Shown: positions 18,659 to 26,935 of the stretch, piece after piece
How positions within the stretch are numbered: the first letter of the stretch is position 1
Layout: each line of letters opens with the position of its first letter
Source of the DNA: Acidobacteriota bacterium
GTDB taxonomy: Bacteria > Acidobacteriota > Terriglobia > Bryobacterales > Bryobacteraceae
Assembly: GCA_016871135.1 (NCBI GenBank)
Contig: VFZQ01000003.1
Location: 1-32,954, forward strand
Direction: 5' to 3'
Length of the DNA: 32,954 bases
The notes under the pieces: generated by a model
Databases searched by the model: none
What the model was told of the DNA's origin: nothing
The model's input: the letters and a program-made list of their open reading frames with translations, nothing else
Made by a program: the position numbers and the translations under genes

Positions 18659-19020
18659 TGTAGTGCCGCGGTGGCGCGCTGCAATAGGATCTCAGCCAGC
18701 GCGGGATGGCCGTCGAGCGGTTCGGTAACGTCGATGCGCAACCCGTTGTGCTTCTGGGCCAGTTCGGCGACGATGCGTGGCAGGTCGCGGCGAAGATGGA
18801 TGCCGAGGGTCAGAAAGTAGGGCAGCACGACAACGCGGTCGACGTCCTTGATAGCGAGCGCGGCGACGGCATCGGCCAGGTCGGGTTTTGCCGCCTCCAG
18901 AAACGCGGTCTCTACGAATTCGAAACCGCCTTTGGCCCGCATTGCGGCGGATACCCGCTTCACGGCTTCATTGGCTTCGGGGACGCTCGACCCGTGCGCG
19001 AACACAATCAACCCGGTCAT
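18655..19020 (-). CDS. Sirohydrochlorin chelatase / CbiX-like protein
   Basis: MTGLIVFAHGSSVPEANEAVKRVSAAM...FVETAFLEAAKPDLADAVAAL...DRVVVLPYFLTLGIHLRRDLPRIV...EPLDGHPALAEILLQR: CbiX/SirB signature (HGS, PYFL..G.H...D). Start 19020 overlaps upstream stop (ATGA). Confidence 0.88.
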   Translation of the reverse strand: MTGLIVFAHGSSVPEANEAVKRVSAAMRAKGGFEFVETAFLEAAKPDLADAVAALAIKDVDRVVVLPYFLTLGIHLRRDLPRIVAELAQKHNGLRIDVTEPLDGHPALAEILLQRATAALQ

Positions 19021-19616
19021 CCGACCGACGCCTCCATGTTGGGCGGCAGCGTGGCGCGCAGGTAATGCAGAAACGCCCGGCATCGCGGCCGGCCGTTGTT
19101 GTGGCCGTGTGCGACGCGCGCGATGAACACGAGCACTCGGACGAACGTCTCGTCGCTGAAGACGCTCTCGGCGCCTTGGTCCTTGGTGATCTCGGCGCGG
19201 AACTTGTCGTACTCGGCGCAGAAGTTGTCGTAGATCTGGAGCGCGATCGTTTCTTCAGGCGGGGCCGGAGCGCCCTTGAAGCGCTGAATGACAGCCTCGA
19301 TGGCGACACGCATTTCGGCGTCGGTCGCATTCGGTATCGGCGCGGCCGCGCGGCTCAAAAACGCCGAGAACAAAATGAGCGTAACATCGGCGTGTTGCAG
19401 GAACTGCTCGTCGATGCGAACCTCGCGATGCGGCATCGTAGAGGCGTCCAATTCGTGTTTGGTATGGGCGCGCGATTCCTGCAGGTAGACGCACTCAAAC
19501 GGGCAGTTGATGGAAACCTCGCGTTCGGTGGCGCAGCATTGCGTGCAGATATTCTCGCCGCGCGCCGTGCAGTAGCGTTTGGGTTTCCGCGTGCCGCAGA
19601 TTTGGCAGGTAGGCAT
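19017..19616 (-). CDS. Hypothetical Cys-rich (zinc-finger-like) protein
   Basis: MPTCQICGTRKPKRYCTARGENICTQCCATEREVSINCPFECVYLQESR: four Cys pairs, then a helical domain of unknown function. Confidence 0.72.
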   Translation of the reverse strand: MPTCQICGTRKPKRYCTARGENICTQCCATEREVSINCPFECVYLQESRAHTKHELDASTMPHREVRIDEQFLQHADVTLILFSAFLSRAAAPIPNATDAEMRVAIEAVIQRFKGAPAPPEETIALQIYDNFCAEYDKFRAEITKDQGAESVFSDETFVRVLVFIARVAHGHNNGRPRCRAFLHYLRATLPPNMEASVG

Positions 19617-19619
19617 GAG

Positions 19620-20489
19620 TCAGGCGGACCAGTTGTCGGCTTTGCGATACTCTTCGAAACACTTCATCAGGCCCGGCAGACCAGGTTGCGTCAAGCCGTG
19701 TTCCATGCCGATCAGCCCCTTGTAGCCGAGAGCGTGGATCGATTTGAACACGTTGGACCAGTTCACCTCGCCGCTGCCCGGTTCTTTGCGGCCGGGAACG
19801 TCGCCGGTCTGGAAATAGCCGATGAGCGGGTAGTGCTTCTTGATGTGGTTGATCAGATTGCCTTCCGAGATCTGCTGGTGGTAGCAGTCGAACAGCAACC
19901 GCACGTTGGGGTGATTGGCGTTGGCGATGATCTCGGCGCCGTGATCGGAAAAAACGACGAAGTACCCGGCGTGATCGACGCGAATATTCAGCGGTTCGAG
20001 CACCAGCACCATCTTCGTTTTCGCGCACAGATCGCCCGCACGCTTCAAGGCTTCAATGCAGTTGGTGGTTTGCTGCGTATAACTCAAGGTGTCCACGGCC
20101 AGCCCGCTGCACACCGTGGCTACTTCGTTGCCGATGATCTTGTGGATTTCGACGGCCTTCTTGACGTCTTCCAGAAACTCGCCGTGGAACTTCTTGTCGA
20201 CCATCGCCGACGGTTTCCACCCGCCGCGGTTGACGACCAGCGTTCCCATCGACAACTTCAACTCGTCCATCTTTTTACGAAACTGTTCGATCTCGTTGAA
20301 CGTATGTTTCGGCAGACCGTTGTACTCAAAGCCCGTGAAACCGTTTTCGGCGATGATTTCAAGCTGCCTTGTTACCGGCTCGTTGATCATTCCGATCCGC
20401 GGCGCGTACCGGAGGCGAAGGGCATGTTTGGTCTGCGCCGCGAGCAGCGGCGGGGCTGCGGCGGTGAGGAGCATTCGGCGTCGATCCAT
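19620..20489 (-). CDS. Sugar phosphate isomerase/epimerase (hydroxypyruvate isomerase-like, TIM barrel), signal peptide
   Basis: MDRRRMLLTAAAPPLLAAQ...GFTGFEYNG...LVLEPLNIRVDHAGYFV...NVRLLFDCYHQQISEGNLINHIKKHYPLIGYFQTGDVPGRKEPGSGEVNW...LIGMEHG: Hyi-like metal ligands. Confidence 0.88.
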   Translation of the reverse strand: MDRRRMLLTAAAPPLLAAQTKHALRLRYAPRIGMINEPVTRQLEIIAENGFTGFEYNGLPKHTFNEIEQFRKKMDELKLSMGTLVVNRGGWKPSAMVDKKFHGEFLEDVKKAVEIHKIIGNEVATVCSGLAVDTLSYTQQTTNCIEALKRAGDLCAKTKMVLVLEPLNIRVDHAGYFVVFSDHGAEIIANANHPNVRLLFDCYHQQISEGNLINHIKKHYPLIGYFQTGDVPGRKEPGSGEVNWSNVFKSIHALGYKGLIGMEHGLTQPGLPGLMKCFEEYRKADNWSA

Positions 20490-20495
20490 GAGGCC

Positions 20496-20501
20496 ATCGT
20501 A
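20496..20501 (-). promoter_or_regulatory. -10-like TACGAT, 6 nt before ATG 20489
   Basis: TACGAT-ggcctc-ATG. Confidence 0.5.
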
Positions 20502-20505
20502 TCAT
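20500..20505 (+). promoter_or_regulatory. -10-like TATCAT, 7 nt before small-ORF ATG 20513
   Basis: TATCAT-tgacctc-ATG. Confidence 0.5.
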
Positions 20506-20512
20506 TGACCTC

Positions 20513-20668
20513 ATGTTGGTCGATGTGTTCTTCAAAGTGGAATTAGATCTGGACGCAAGCGAAAACCCGCAACGCGTGGCCATCGAATTGGAGCGGCTGC
20601 TGAAACGCTACTATGGCGTCCGTAACGTGGAGACAACGAACATGGTGACGCGAGAAGAAGCCGCGTAG
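20513..20668 (+). CDS. Small ORF (51 aa), hypothetical
   Basis: MLVDVFFKVELDLDASENPQRVAIELERLLKRYYGVRNVETTNMVTREEAA*. Below the ORF-track length cut-off. TATCAT 7 nt upstream of ATG; fills the gap before dinG-like gene. Confidence 0.6.
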   Translation: MLVDVFFKVELDLDASENPQRVAIELERLLKRYYGVRNVETTNMVTREEAA

Positions 20669-20687
20669 CGCGTAAACTTGTAGAGGG

Positions 20688-22616
20688 ATGGCGCAGCGAA
20701 CCTCGGCCGTAAGCGCAAAGAGTTTCTTTGGGCGAAACGGCACGCTCTCGGATTGGCATCCGAACTACGAGTTCCGTCCGGGGCAGTTGGAGATGGCGCA
20801 GGCCGTCGAGAAGGCCCTGGAGGAGCGGCGGCATTTGCTCGTCGAGGCGGGAACCGGAACGGGAAAGTCGCTGGCCTACCTGGTGCCCGCGATTCTTTCC
20901 GGCAAGCGCGTCGTGGTGTCGACCGGCACCAAGAACCTGCAAGAGCAGTTGTTCTTCAAGGACATCCCGTTCCTGCAGCAGCACTTCGCCAATGAACTTC
21001 GCGTCTGTTACATGAAAGGCCGCGGCAATTACGCCTGCCGCCAGCGGATCTACGACGCCGAACGCGAACCGGTGCTGGCCGGGCTCGAAGAGGTCGCCGA
21101 TTTTCAGATCATCCGCGAATGGGAGAAGACGACCGAAACGGGCGATCGCGCCGAGATCAAGACGCTGCCGGAAAACTCGTCGGCGTGGGGAAAGATCGAC
21201 GCCCGCCGCGATCTGTGCACCGGCCAGAAGTGCGCGCAGTTCGATCGCTGCTTCATCACGCAAATGCAGCGCAAGGCGATGGAGTCCGACATCATCATCG
21301 TCAACCACCACCTGTTCTTCGCCGACCTCGCGGTGAAGGAGGGCGACTATGCCCAGATCATTCCCGACTACGAGGGCGTGATCTTCGACGAAGCGCATGA
21401 GATCGAGGACGTCGCCGGGCAGTATTTCGGCATCTCGCTTTCCAATCACGGAATCGCCGATCTGCGGCGCGACGTGATGGCGGTGACGCAGCGAAAAAAT
21501 CTCGGCTCGCCCGAACTCGACCGCGTATTGATGGCGATGCAGGACGCCAGCGAACGCTTTTTCGCCTGCTTCCCTTCCCAGGATGGCCGCACGGGATTCA
21601 AGAATCGCGCCGGGTTCGTGTCGATGTACGAGGACCAATACCGCGAGCTTCTTGCCGGCCTGGAACTTGTCGGCATTCATTTGCAAATGATCCGCGAGTC
21701 GGTGGACGAAATTCTGCCGCTCTTCGGGAGGGCGCGCGAGCTAGGCGACGTGTTGAAGCGTTACCTCGAAGGCGAGGAGGAGGACTACGTGCATTGGATC
21801 GAACGGCGCGGGCGGGGTGTGTTCCTGCAGGCCACGCCGATCAACGTGTCGACGCTTCTGACCGAGAAGTTGTTCGATCGCGTACCCGTCGCGGTGTTGA
21901 CTTCGGCGACGCTGTCGGTCGGCGGCGGCTTCGACTTCGCGATCAAACGCCTCGGGATTCCGGCGCCGCGTTCCATGGTGGTCTCCAGTCCGTTCGACTA
22001 TCAGCAGCAGGCGATGCTCTACGTGCCGCAACACCTTCCAGAACCGCGCGAGCCGGCATTCACAAAGGCAGCCGCGCTGGAAATCGTGAAGCTATTGGAG
22101 CTCAGCAAAGGCCGCGCGTTCGTCCTGTGTACGAGTTATTCGTCGATGCGCGCCCTGCACGACATCGTGTCCTTTGAAATCGACTATCCCACGCTGCTGC
22201 AAGGCACCGGTCCGCGCAACGCGTTGTTGGACGAGTTCAAATCGACCAAACATGCGGTGCTCTTCGCAACGTCGTCGTTCTGGCAGGGCGTCGATGTGCA
22301 GGGCGATCAATTGAGCTGCGTGATCATCGACAAACTGCCGTTCGCGGTGCCGAGCGATCCGGTCGTTGCCGCCCGCACCGAAGCCGTTAAGCGCGCAGGC
22401 GGTGAACCATTCCGTGAGTATCAGATTCCGCAAGCGGCGATCGCCCTGAAACAGGGCCTCGGCCGGTTGATCCGCAGCCGCACGGACCGCGGTTTGCTGG
22501 CGATTCTCGACAACCGCATCACGCGCCAGCGCTACGGGCAGATCTTCTTCGACAGCCTGCCCGACTACGCGTTCACCACCAGCTTCGACGAGCTGAAGAC
22601 ATTCTGGAGGGGCTGA
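20688..22616 (+). CDS. dinG: DinG/XPD-family ATP-dependent DNA helicase with Fe-S cysteines
   Basis: EAGTGTGKSLAYLVPAI (Walker A), four-Cys cluster (C..ARRDLCTGQKCAQFDRC), VIFDEAHEIEDVA (DEAH), LFATSSFWQGVDVQGDQLSCVIIDKLPF, QGLGRLIRSRTDRG. Confidence 0.9.
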   Translation: MAQRTSAVSAKSFFGRNGTLSDWHPNYEFRPGQLEMAQAVEKALEERRHLLVEAGTGTGKSLAYLVPAILSGKRVVVSTGTKNLQEQLFFKDIPFLQQHFANELRVCYMKGRGNYACRQRIYDAEREPVLAGLEEVADFQIIREWEKTTETGDRAEIKTLPENSSAWGKIDARRDLCTGQKCAQFDRCFITQMQRKAMESDIIIVNHHLFFADLAVKEGDYAQIIPDYEGVIFDEAHEIEDVAGQYFGISLSNHGIADLRRDVMAVTQRKNLGSPELDRVLMAMQDASERFFACFPSQDGRTGFKNRAGFVSMYEDQYRELLAGLELVGIHLQMIRESVDEILPLFGRARELGDVLKRYLEGEEEDYVHWIERRGRGVFLQATPINVSTLLTEKLFDRVPVAVLTSATLSVGGGFDFAIKRLGIPAPRSMVVSSPFDYQQQAMLYVPQHLPEPREPAFTKAAALEIVKLLELSKGRAFVLCTSYSSMRALHDIVSFEIDYPTLLQGTGPRNALLDEFKSTKHAVLFATSSFWQGVDVQGDQLSCVIIDKLPFAVPSDPVVAARTEAVKRAGGEPFREYQIPQAAIALKQGLGRLIRSRTDRGLLAILDNRITRQRYGQIFFDSLPDYAFTTSFDELKTFWRG

Positions 22617-22999
22617 TGTACGAAGTCCATGTTTCGACCATGTTCCCCGCGGCGCACGCACTCCGCAACTACTACGGCAAGACCGAGCCGATCCACGGCC
22701 ACAACTGGCGGGCGAAGATCACTATCGCCGGCGAGAAGGTCGATTCAATGGGCCTCTTGATCGATTTCGTGCCGCTGCAGAAGGAGATCGCGCGCGTGAT
22801 CGGACGGCTCGATCACCAGTTCCTGAACGAGGTGCCGCCCTTTGACACGGTCAATCCGTCGGCCGAAAACATCGCGAAGTACCTGCTCGACGAGTTCGCC
22901 GCCTCGGTGCCGCCGATGCAGCCCGAGTTCACGGTCAACGTTTCGCGCGTCGAGGTCTGGGAAACCGACAACTGCAGCGCGGTCTACTTGCCGAAGTAA
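22616..22999 (+). CDS. queD: 6-carboxy-5,6,7,8-tetrahydropterin synthase
   Basis: FPAAHALRNYYGKTEPIHGHNWRAKITIAGEKVDSMGLLIDFVPLQKEI...LDHQFLNEVPPFDTVNPSAENIAKYL...VWETDNCSAVY: PTPS zinc His and catalytic motifs. Starts inside dinG-like stop (TGATG). Confidence 0.9.
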   Translation: MYEVHVSTMFPAAHALRNYYGKTEPIHGHNWRAKITIAGEKVDSMGLLIDFVPLQKEIARVIGRLDHQFLNEVPPFDTVNPSAENIAKYLLDEFAASVPPMQPEFTVNVSRVEVWETDNCSAVYLPK

Positions 23000-23244
23000 G
23001 CGGCGTTCCGGGGCGCGAAATCGGCCCATTTCTCCGGCAGGTCGTCAATCGCGAAAATCGCCGACACGGGGCAGACGGGAACACAGGCGCCACAGTCGAT
23101 GCATTCGACCGGTTCAATGTGCAACATCTCGGCGGATTCGAATTTGGGATCGTCCTTCTTCGGGTGGATACAATCAACCGGACATGCGTCGACGCACGCG
23201 GTATCCTTGGTCCCGATGCAGGGTTCAGCGATCACATAAGCCAT
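22984..23244 (-). CDS. Ferredoxin family protein (two 4Fe-4S/3Fe-4S clusters)
   Basis: MAYVIAEPCIGTKDTACVDACPVDCIHPKKDDPKFESAEMLHIEPVECIDCGACVPVCPVSAIFAIDDLPEKW. AAGGAG Shine-Dalgarno upstream. Confidence 0.93.
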   Translation of the reverse strand: MAYVIAEPCIGTKDTACVDACPVDCIHPKKDDPKFESAEMLHIEPVECIDCGACVPVCPVSAIFAIDDLPEKWADFAPRNAAYFGK

Positions 23245-23318
23245 TGCGAGAGTTGCTCCTTGAAATACGGCGGAAAAGACTGTTGTACCACAGCGCGGGC
23301 TGTTGGCTCAATGTGGAA

Positions 23319-23346
23319 CGGGCGGCGCAACATAGCGCGCCGCCCG
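23319..23346 (-). terminator. Hairpin downstream of cytochrome c gene, candidate terminator
   Basis: CGGGCGGCGC-AACATAGC-GCGCCGCCCG perfect 10-bp stem 14 nt after the cytochrome c stop. Only a weak T stretch (TTCC) follows on the minus strand. Confidence 0.5.
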
Positions 23347-23360
23347 TCTCCAACGATTGC

Positions 23361-23684
23361 TTAGAGGGTCTTGAGGTACGCCATGAGGTCGGCCTTTTGC
23401 GCCGCCTCGAGCTGCTCTTCGTAAGGAGGCATACCGTTGCCGCCCTTGTTGATCTTGTCGAGGATCTTCGCTTCGGTCATGCCGTCGCGTTTGGAGATGC
23501 CCTTGAGCGACGGCGCGTTCCCGCGCTTCTCGTCGTTATCGGTGTTGTGGCAGCCCATGCAGGCCGAGTTCTCGAAAACTTCCTGGCCCTTTTTGGCGTC
23601 GCCCTTCTTATCGGCTCCAACCGCAAGAGCCGCCGCGATGATCGCCGCGCTTGCAAAAGCCAAACTACGTTGCGCAAAACTCAT
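23361..23684 (-). CDS. Small periplasmic c-type cytochrome
   Basis: MSFAQRSLAFASAAIIAAALAVGADKKGDAKKGQEVFENSACMGCHNTDNDEKRGNAPSLKG...NGMPPYEEQLEAAQKADLMAYLKTL: signal peptide, CxxCH, distal Met. Start corrected to 23684, AGGAG-type SD upstream. Confidence 0.92.
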   Translation of the reverse strand: MSFAQRSLAFASAAIIAAALAVGADKKGDAKKGQEVFENSACMGCHNTDNDEKRGNAPSLKGISKRDGMTEAKILDKINKGGNGMPPYEEQLEAAQKADLMAYLKTL

Positions 23685-23724
23685 TGTGATTCCTTCTCCT
23701 GACCTGATGTGTACCATTTCATTC

Positions 23725-23730
23725 TACAAT
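23725..23730 (+). promoter_or_regulatory. -10-like TACAAT, 7 nt before ATG 23738
   Basis: TACAAT-tgccgcg-ATG. Confidence 0.6.
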
Positions 23731-23737
23731 TGCCGCG

Positions 23738-24823
23738 ATGCGTCCCGCTATCGCCGTTTTTGCAAAAGCTCCGATCGCCGGACGGGTAAAGACCCGGCTC
23801 GCGGTATCGGTGGGCCCCGAAACGGCCGCCCGTTTGTACGAATCGATGGTCGCGCGGTTGCTCGATCGCTTGATCGGCGCCGGCCTTGCGGCCGATATCG
23901 AGCTCCACACTGACATCTCGACAGATGCTTGGAAGAGCTTTAACGTTACCCGGCGGCTGCAAGTCGAGGGAAATTTGGGGGACCGGATGCGGAGCGCGCT
24001 GTCGCTCAAGTTGGCCGAAGGACGGCCCCGAGCGATGATCCTCGGCGGCGACGTTCCCACCGTGCCGATTTCCCATCTCGAAAAACTTCTGGCTCTCGAC
24101 GCCGATGTCGCGCTCGGCCCAGCCGACGATGGAGGCTACTATGCCATCGCCTGCCGCCGGACTACCGAGAAAATGTTCGACGGCGTGGCGTGGTCCACAG
24201 CCTCGGCGCTGTCCGACACCAAGGCCGCCTGTGAACGGGCTGGGCTAACAGTGGCGTTGGGGGAATCTTGGTTTGACATCGATACACCCGAAGACTTGGC
24301 GCGGTGGCCTCAAGTTACGGTTGCGGAGGAGAGCGACGCGGCAGAGATCGTCGCGGTCCGGTCTGCCGCTGCAAACCGGCTGACCCACGATTTCGGCAAG
24401 GGACACTGGTCGTCGTGCCCGACCGAAAACGGGGTGCTGCGTCAGATTCGAACCGAACGCGTGCTGATCGCGCGCAACGGTGATCGGATCCTCGGAACAT
24501 TGGTGCTGGCAACCAAGAAGCCCTGGGCGATCGACGTCGCCTATTTCACCTTTGTTCCGAAAGCGATCTACCTGCACAGCATGGCTGTAGCGCCCGACGC
24601 GCAGCGGCGGGGGATCGGCCGTATTCTGCTCGAAGAAGCCCGCCAGATTGCGCGGGCGTGGCCAGCGCAGTCGATCCGCCTGGATGCCTACGATGCCGCG
24701 GCCGGAGCGGTGGAGTTCTACGCGAAGTGCGGCTTTCGGGAGACGGGCAGGGTGGTCTATCGCGGAACGCCGCTCGTCTATTTCGAGTCTGTGTTTACCC
24801 CGTTAGGCAAACCGCCGGAATAA
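23738..24823 (+). CDS. Fusion: TIGR04282/DUF2064-type glycosyltransferase-like domain + GNAT acetyltransferase
   Basis: N-term FAKAPIAGRVKTRLA...LGGDVPTVPISHLEKLLALDADVALGPADDGGYYAIACRR...SWFDIDTPEDLARW; C-term IYLHSMAVAPDAQRRGIGRILLEEARQIA...DAAAGAVEFYAKCGFRETGR (GNAT acetyl-CoA loop). Confidence 0.87.
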   Translation: MRPAIAVFAKAPIAGRVKTRLAVSVGPETAARLYESMVARLLDRLIGAGLAADIELHTDISTDAWKSFNVTRRLQVEGNLGDRMRSALSLKLAEGRPRAMILGGDVPTVPISHLEKLLALDADVALGPADDGGYYAIACRRTTEKMFDGVAWSTASALSDTKAACERAGLTVALGESWFDIDTPEDLARWPQVTVAEESDAAEIVAVRSAAANRLTHDFGKGHWSSCPTENGVLRQIRTERVLIARNGDRILGTLVLATKKPWAIDVAYFTFVPKAIYLHSMAVAPDAQRRGIGRILLEEARQIARAWPAQSIRLDAYDAAAGAVEFYAKCGFRETGRVVYRGTPLVYFESVFTPLGKPPE

Positions 24824-25879
24824 CGCTTCGTAAGCCGTTGTCACCGCGTCCCAACTGTATCGTTCTTCCACCCGGGCGATCGCGGCGGCTGTTAGGCGCA
24901 TCCGTTCCTCGGCCGAAAGAGTCAGCGCCTCGGCGAGAACTGCCGGCAAGGTATCGTGCGTGAAGGCCAACCCACAGCCGCCCGCGACTTCCCGGTTCTC
25001 AACCGTATCGAGATACAGCACCAGCGCGCCGCGGCCCATCGCCTCGATCAACGCCGGATGTGTGCCGCCGACTTCGGTCGCGTGGATGTACGCGAAGCAG
25101 TGCGAGCCCAACTCCTTATAGCCATCGCCAAAGATGTAGCCGGGCATTACGATGCGGTCGTCGTTGGTCGATCGGACCCTTGCCTTGTACCCCGGCGCAT
25201 AGGGCGCGTCACCGATGAGCGCCAGCTTCATCGGCGTAACGACGCTTTCAAACGCCTCGCGAACAAGCAGCGCATTGTTCTCCGGTTCCCAACGCGAAAC
25301 GTACAGAAAATACCGGTCCGGAGTGAGCGCCAATTCGTCGAGCACCTTCATTGACGGCACTTTGCCCGTCTCGGCGCCGTAGGGGATGAAGGTGGTTTCG
25401 CATCCGTACGTTTTGCGGTAGTAGGCGCGAATGGCCTCGGCGTCGGAAACAGGATGCGTCGGACAGAAAGTCGAAAGCCACTCCGACAACCGGTACCATG
25501 CCTTGGCAAGGCGGTTCCACTTCTTCCGCAAACGTTCAAGGCCATCGACGTTCAGCAGCACCGGCGTTCGAAACAGACGCGGCAGCCAGCAAAAAACAGC
25601 GTTGGCGGCGTTGCAGCAAAGGATGACGTCATAACACTGCGTGACCGCGTGAAGAGTGGAGATCGCCGTGTGCGCCAGCGTATCGGTGTATTTGTGTCGC
25701 AGCGTCGGCAGTGTGACCAGCCGCACACCGAGATAGGTGGGCGCGCTATGCCGCTCCCGGCAATAGACAGTGACGTCATGGCCGCGCGCGGCGAGGCGCC
25801 GGCCTAGTTCCTCGGCGAAGGTCTCAAACCCGCCATAGCGGGCCGGGATACCACGAGTGCCGAGAATCGCGACGCGCAT
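24803..25879 (-). CDS. DUF1972-type family 4 glycosyltransferase (rhamnosyltransferase-like)
   Basis: MRVAILGTRGIPARYGGFETFAEELGRRLAARGHDVTVYCR...VLLNVDGLERLRKKWNRLAKAWYRLSE...CFAYIHATEVGGTHPALIEAMGRG. Confidence 0.9.
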   Translation of the reverse strand: MRVAILGTRGIPARYGGFETFAEELGRRLAARGHDVTVYCRERHSAPTYLGVRLVTLPTLRHKYTDTLAHTAISTLHAVTQCYDVILCCNAANAVFCWLPRLFRTPVLLNVDGLERLRKKWNRLAKAWYRLSEWLSTFCPTHPVSDAEAIRAYYRKTYGCETTFIPYGAETGKVPSMKVLDELALTPDRYFLYVSRWEPENNALLVREAFESVVTPMKLALIGDAPYAPGYKARVRSTNDDRIVMPGYIFGDGYKELGSHCFAYIHATEVGGTHPALIEAMGRGALVLYLDTVENREVAGGCGLAFTHDTLPAVLAEALTLSAEERMRLTAAAIARVEERYSWDAVTTAYEALFRRFA

Positions 25880-25885
25880 CGCGCG

Positions 25886-26935
25886 CTATCCGCGGGCTGC
25901 TCGGACGCGCGCCAGCACACGCGGAGACGGCTTCGGCGCGGGCCGGCTGACCGGTTGCGGACGGAACCAGGATGCCATGTACTCGTCGGTGGCCTTGCGG
26001 CGCTTCATGATCTCGGCACGCTTTTCGAGCATTCCGCGCCAGTTCCGGCAAACCATCCAGAAAGCTTTGAGCGAGGTCTGTTCCCGCACCAGACACGCGC
26101 CGACGACGACCAAGTCGCGCAGCGTGATCGACAGCCAATTGCGCCGGTACAGATCCCAGGTCATGTTCTTGACACGCATTAGAAAACGGTTCTTCACCGA
26201 ATGCATGTTGATCTCGGCGGGCAGAGCGCGGCGGTTGCCGGGCAGTACGTTGCGAACGTGATAAGCGCGCGCGTACGGCGTATAAAGACAACGCCATCCC
26301 AACAGTTGATGACGCCAGGCGACATCGGCGTCTTCGCGGTAGACAAAGAACTCGCTGTCGAAGAACTCGCCGCCGATCGCGACATCCTCGATCATCTCGC
26401 GGCGGTAGAGCGCCGCCGCGGCGGTAGCGCCAAAAACGTATTCGAAGTTCGAGTATTCTCCGTTGTCCGGAAGTTGGCTGCCGCGATCCAGGTGCCGTAG
26501 CATCGGAGTGAAATACATCCCGGTCGAATCGATGACCGGGCGATCCGGCAGTTCAAACGTCGACTTGATGGCGAGCAGCTTGCCGCACACCGCCCCGATC
26601 CGAGGATGAATCTGGCCCGCCTCGACAAGTTGTTGGATGAAACCGGGCATCAGCAGCACATCGGGATTCAGCGTCAGAATCCATTCTCCACGCGACTTTG
26701 CGATCGCCTGGTTTTGCGCCGACGCAAACCCGATGTTTTCGTCGTTATAGACAATCCGGCAGCGGTCTTCGAACTGTTCCAGAATGTCGATGGTGCCGTC
26801 GGTGGAAGCGTTGTCGATAACAACAACTTCCAGATCCGCATATTTCTGGGCCAGCACCGATTCAAGGCACTTCTTGATGAATCGGCCACTGTTGTAGGTC
26901 ACCAGGGTGACGGAGACGAGTTCAGTTAAAGCCAT
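25886..26935 (-). CDS. Family 2 glycosyltransferase
   Basis: MALTELVSVTLVTYNSGRFIKKCLESVLAQKYADLEVVVIDNASTDGTIDILEQF...GEWILTLNPDVLLMPGFI...FFVYREDADVAWRHQLLGWRC. Confidence 0.92.
   Translation of the reverse strand: MALTELVSVTLVTYNSGRFIKKCLESVLAQKYADLEVVVIDNASTDGTIDILEQFEDRCRIVYNDENIGFASAQNQAIAKSRGEWILTLNPDVLLMPGFIQQLVEAGQIHPRIGAVCGKLLAIKSTFELPDRPVIDSTGMYFTPMLRHLDRGSQLPDNGEYSNFEYVFGATAAAALYRREMIEDVAIGGEFFDSEFFVYREDADVAWRHQLLGWRCLYTPYARAYHVRNVLPGNRRALPAEINMHSVKNRFLMRVKNMTWDLYRRNWLSITLRDLVVVGACLVREQTSLKAFWMVCRNWRGMLEKRAEIMKRRKATDEYMASWFRPQPVSRPAPKPSPRVLARVRAARG

Noticed and set aside
18888-20546. 552-aa plus-strand ORF
   Set aside because: Antisense to three well-supported minus genes (CbiX-like, Cys-rich, isomerase); Arg/Asp/Val/His-biased composition typical of GC-rich shadow ORFs.
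20532-21686. 384-aa minus ORF
   Set aside because: Antisense to the DinG-like helicase.
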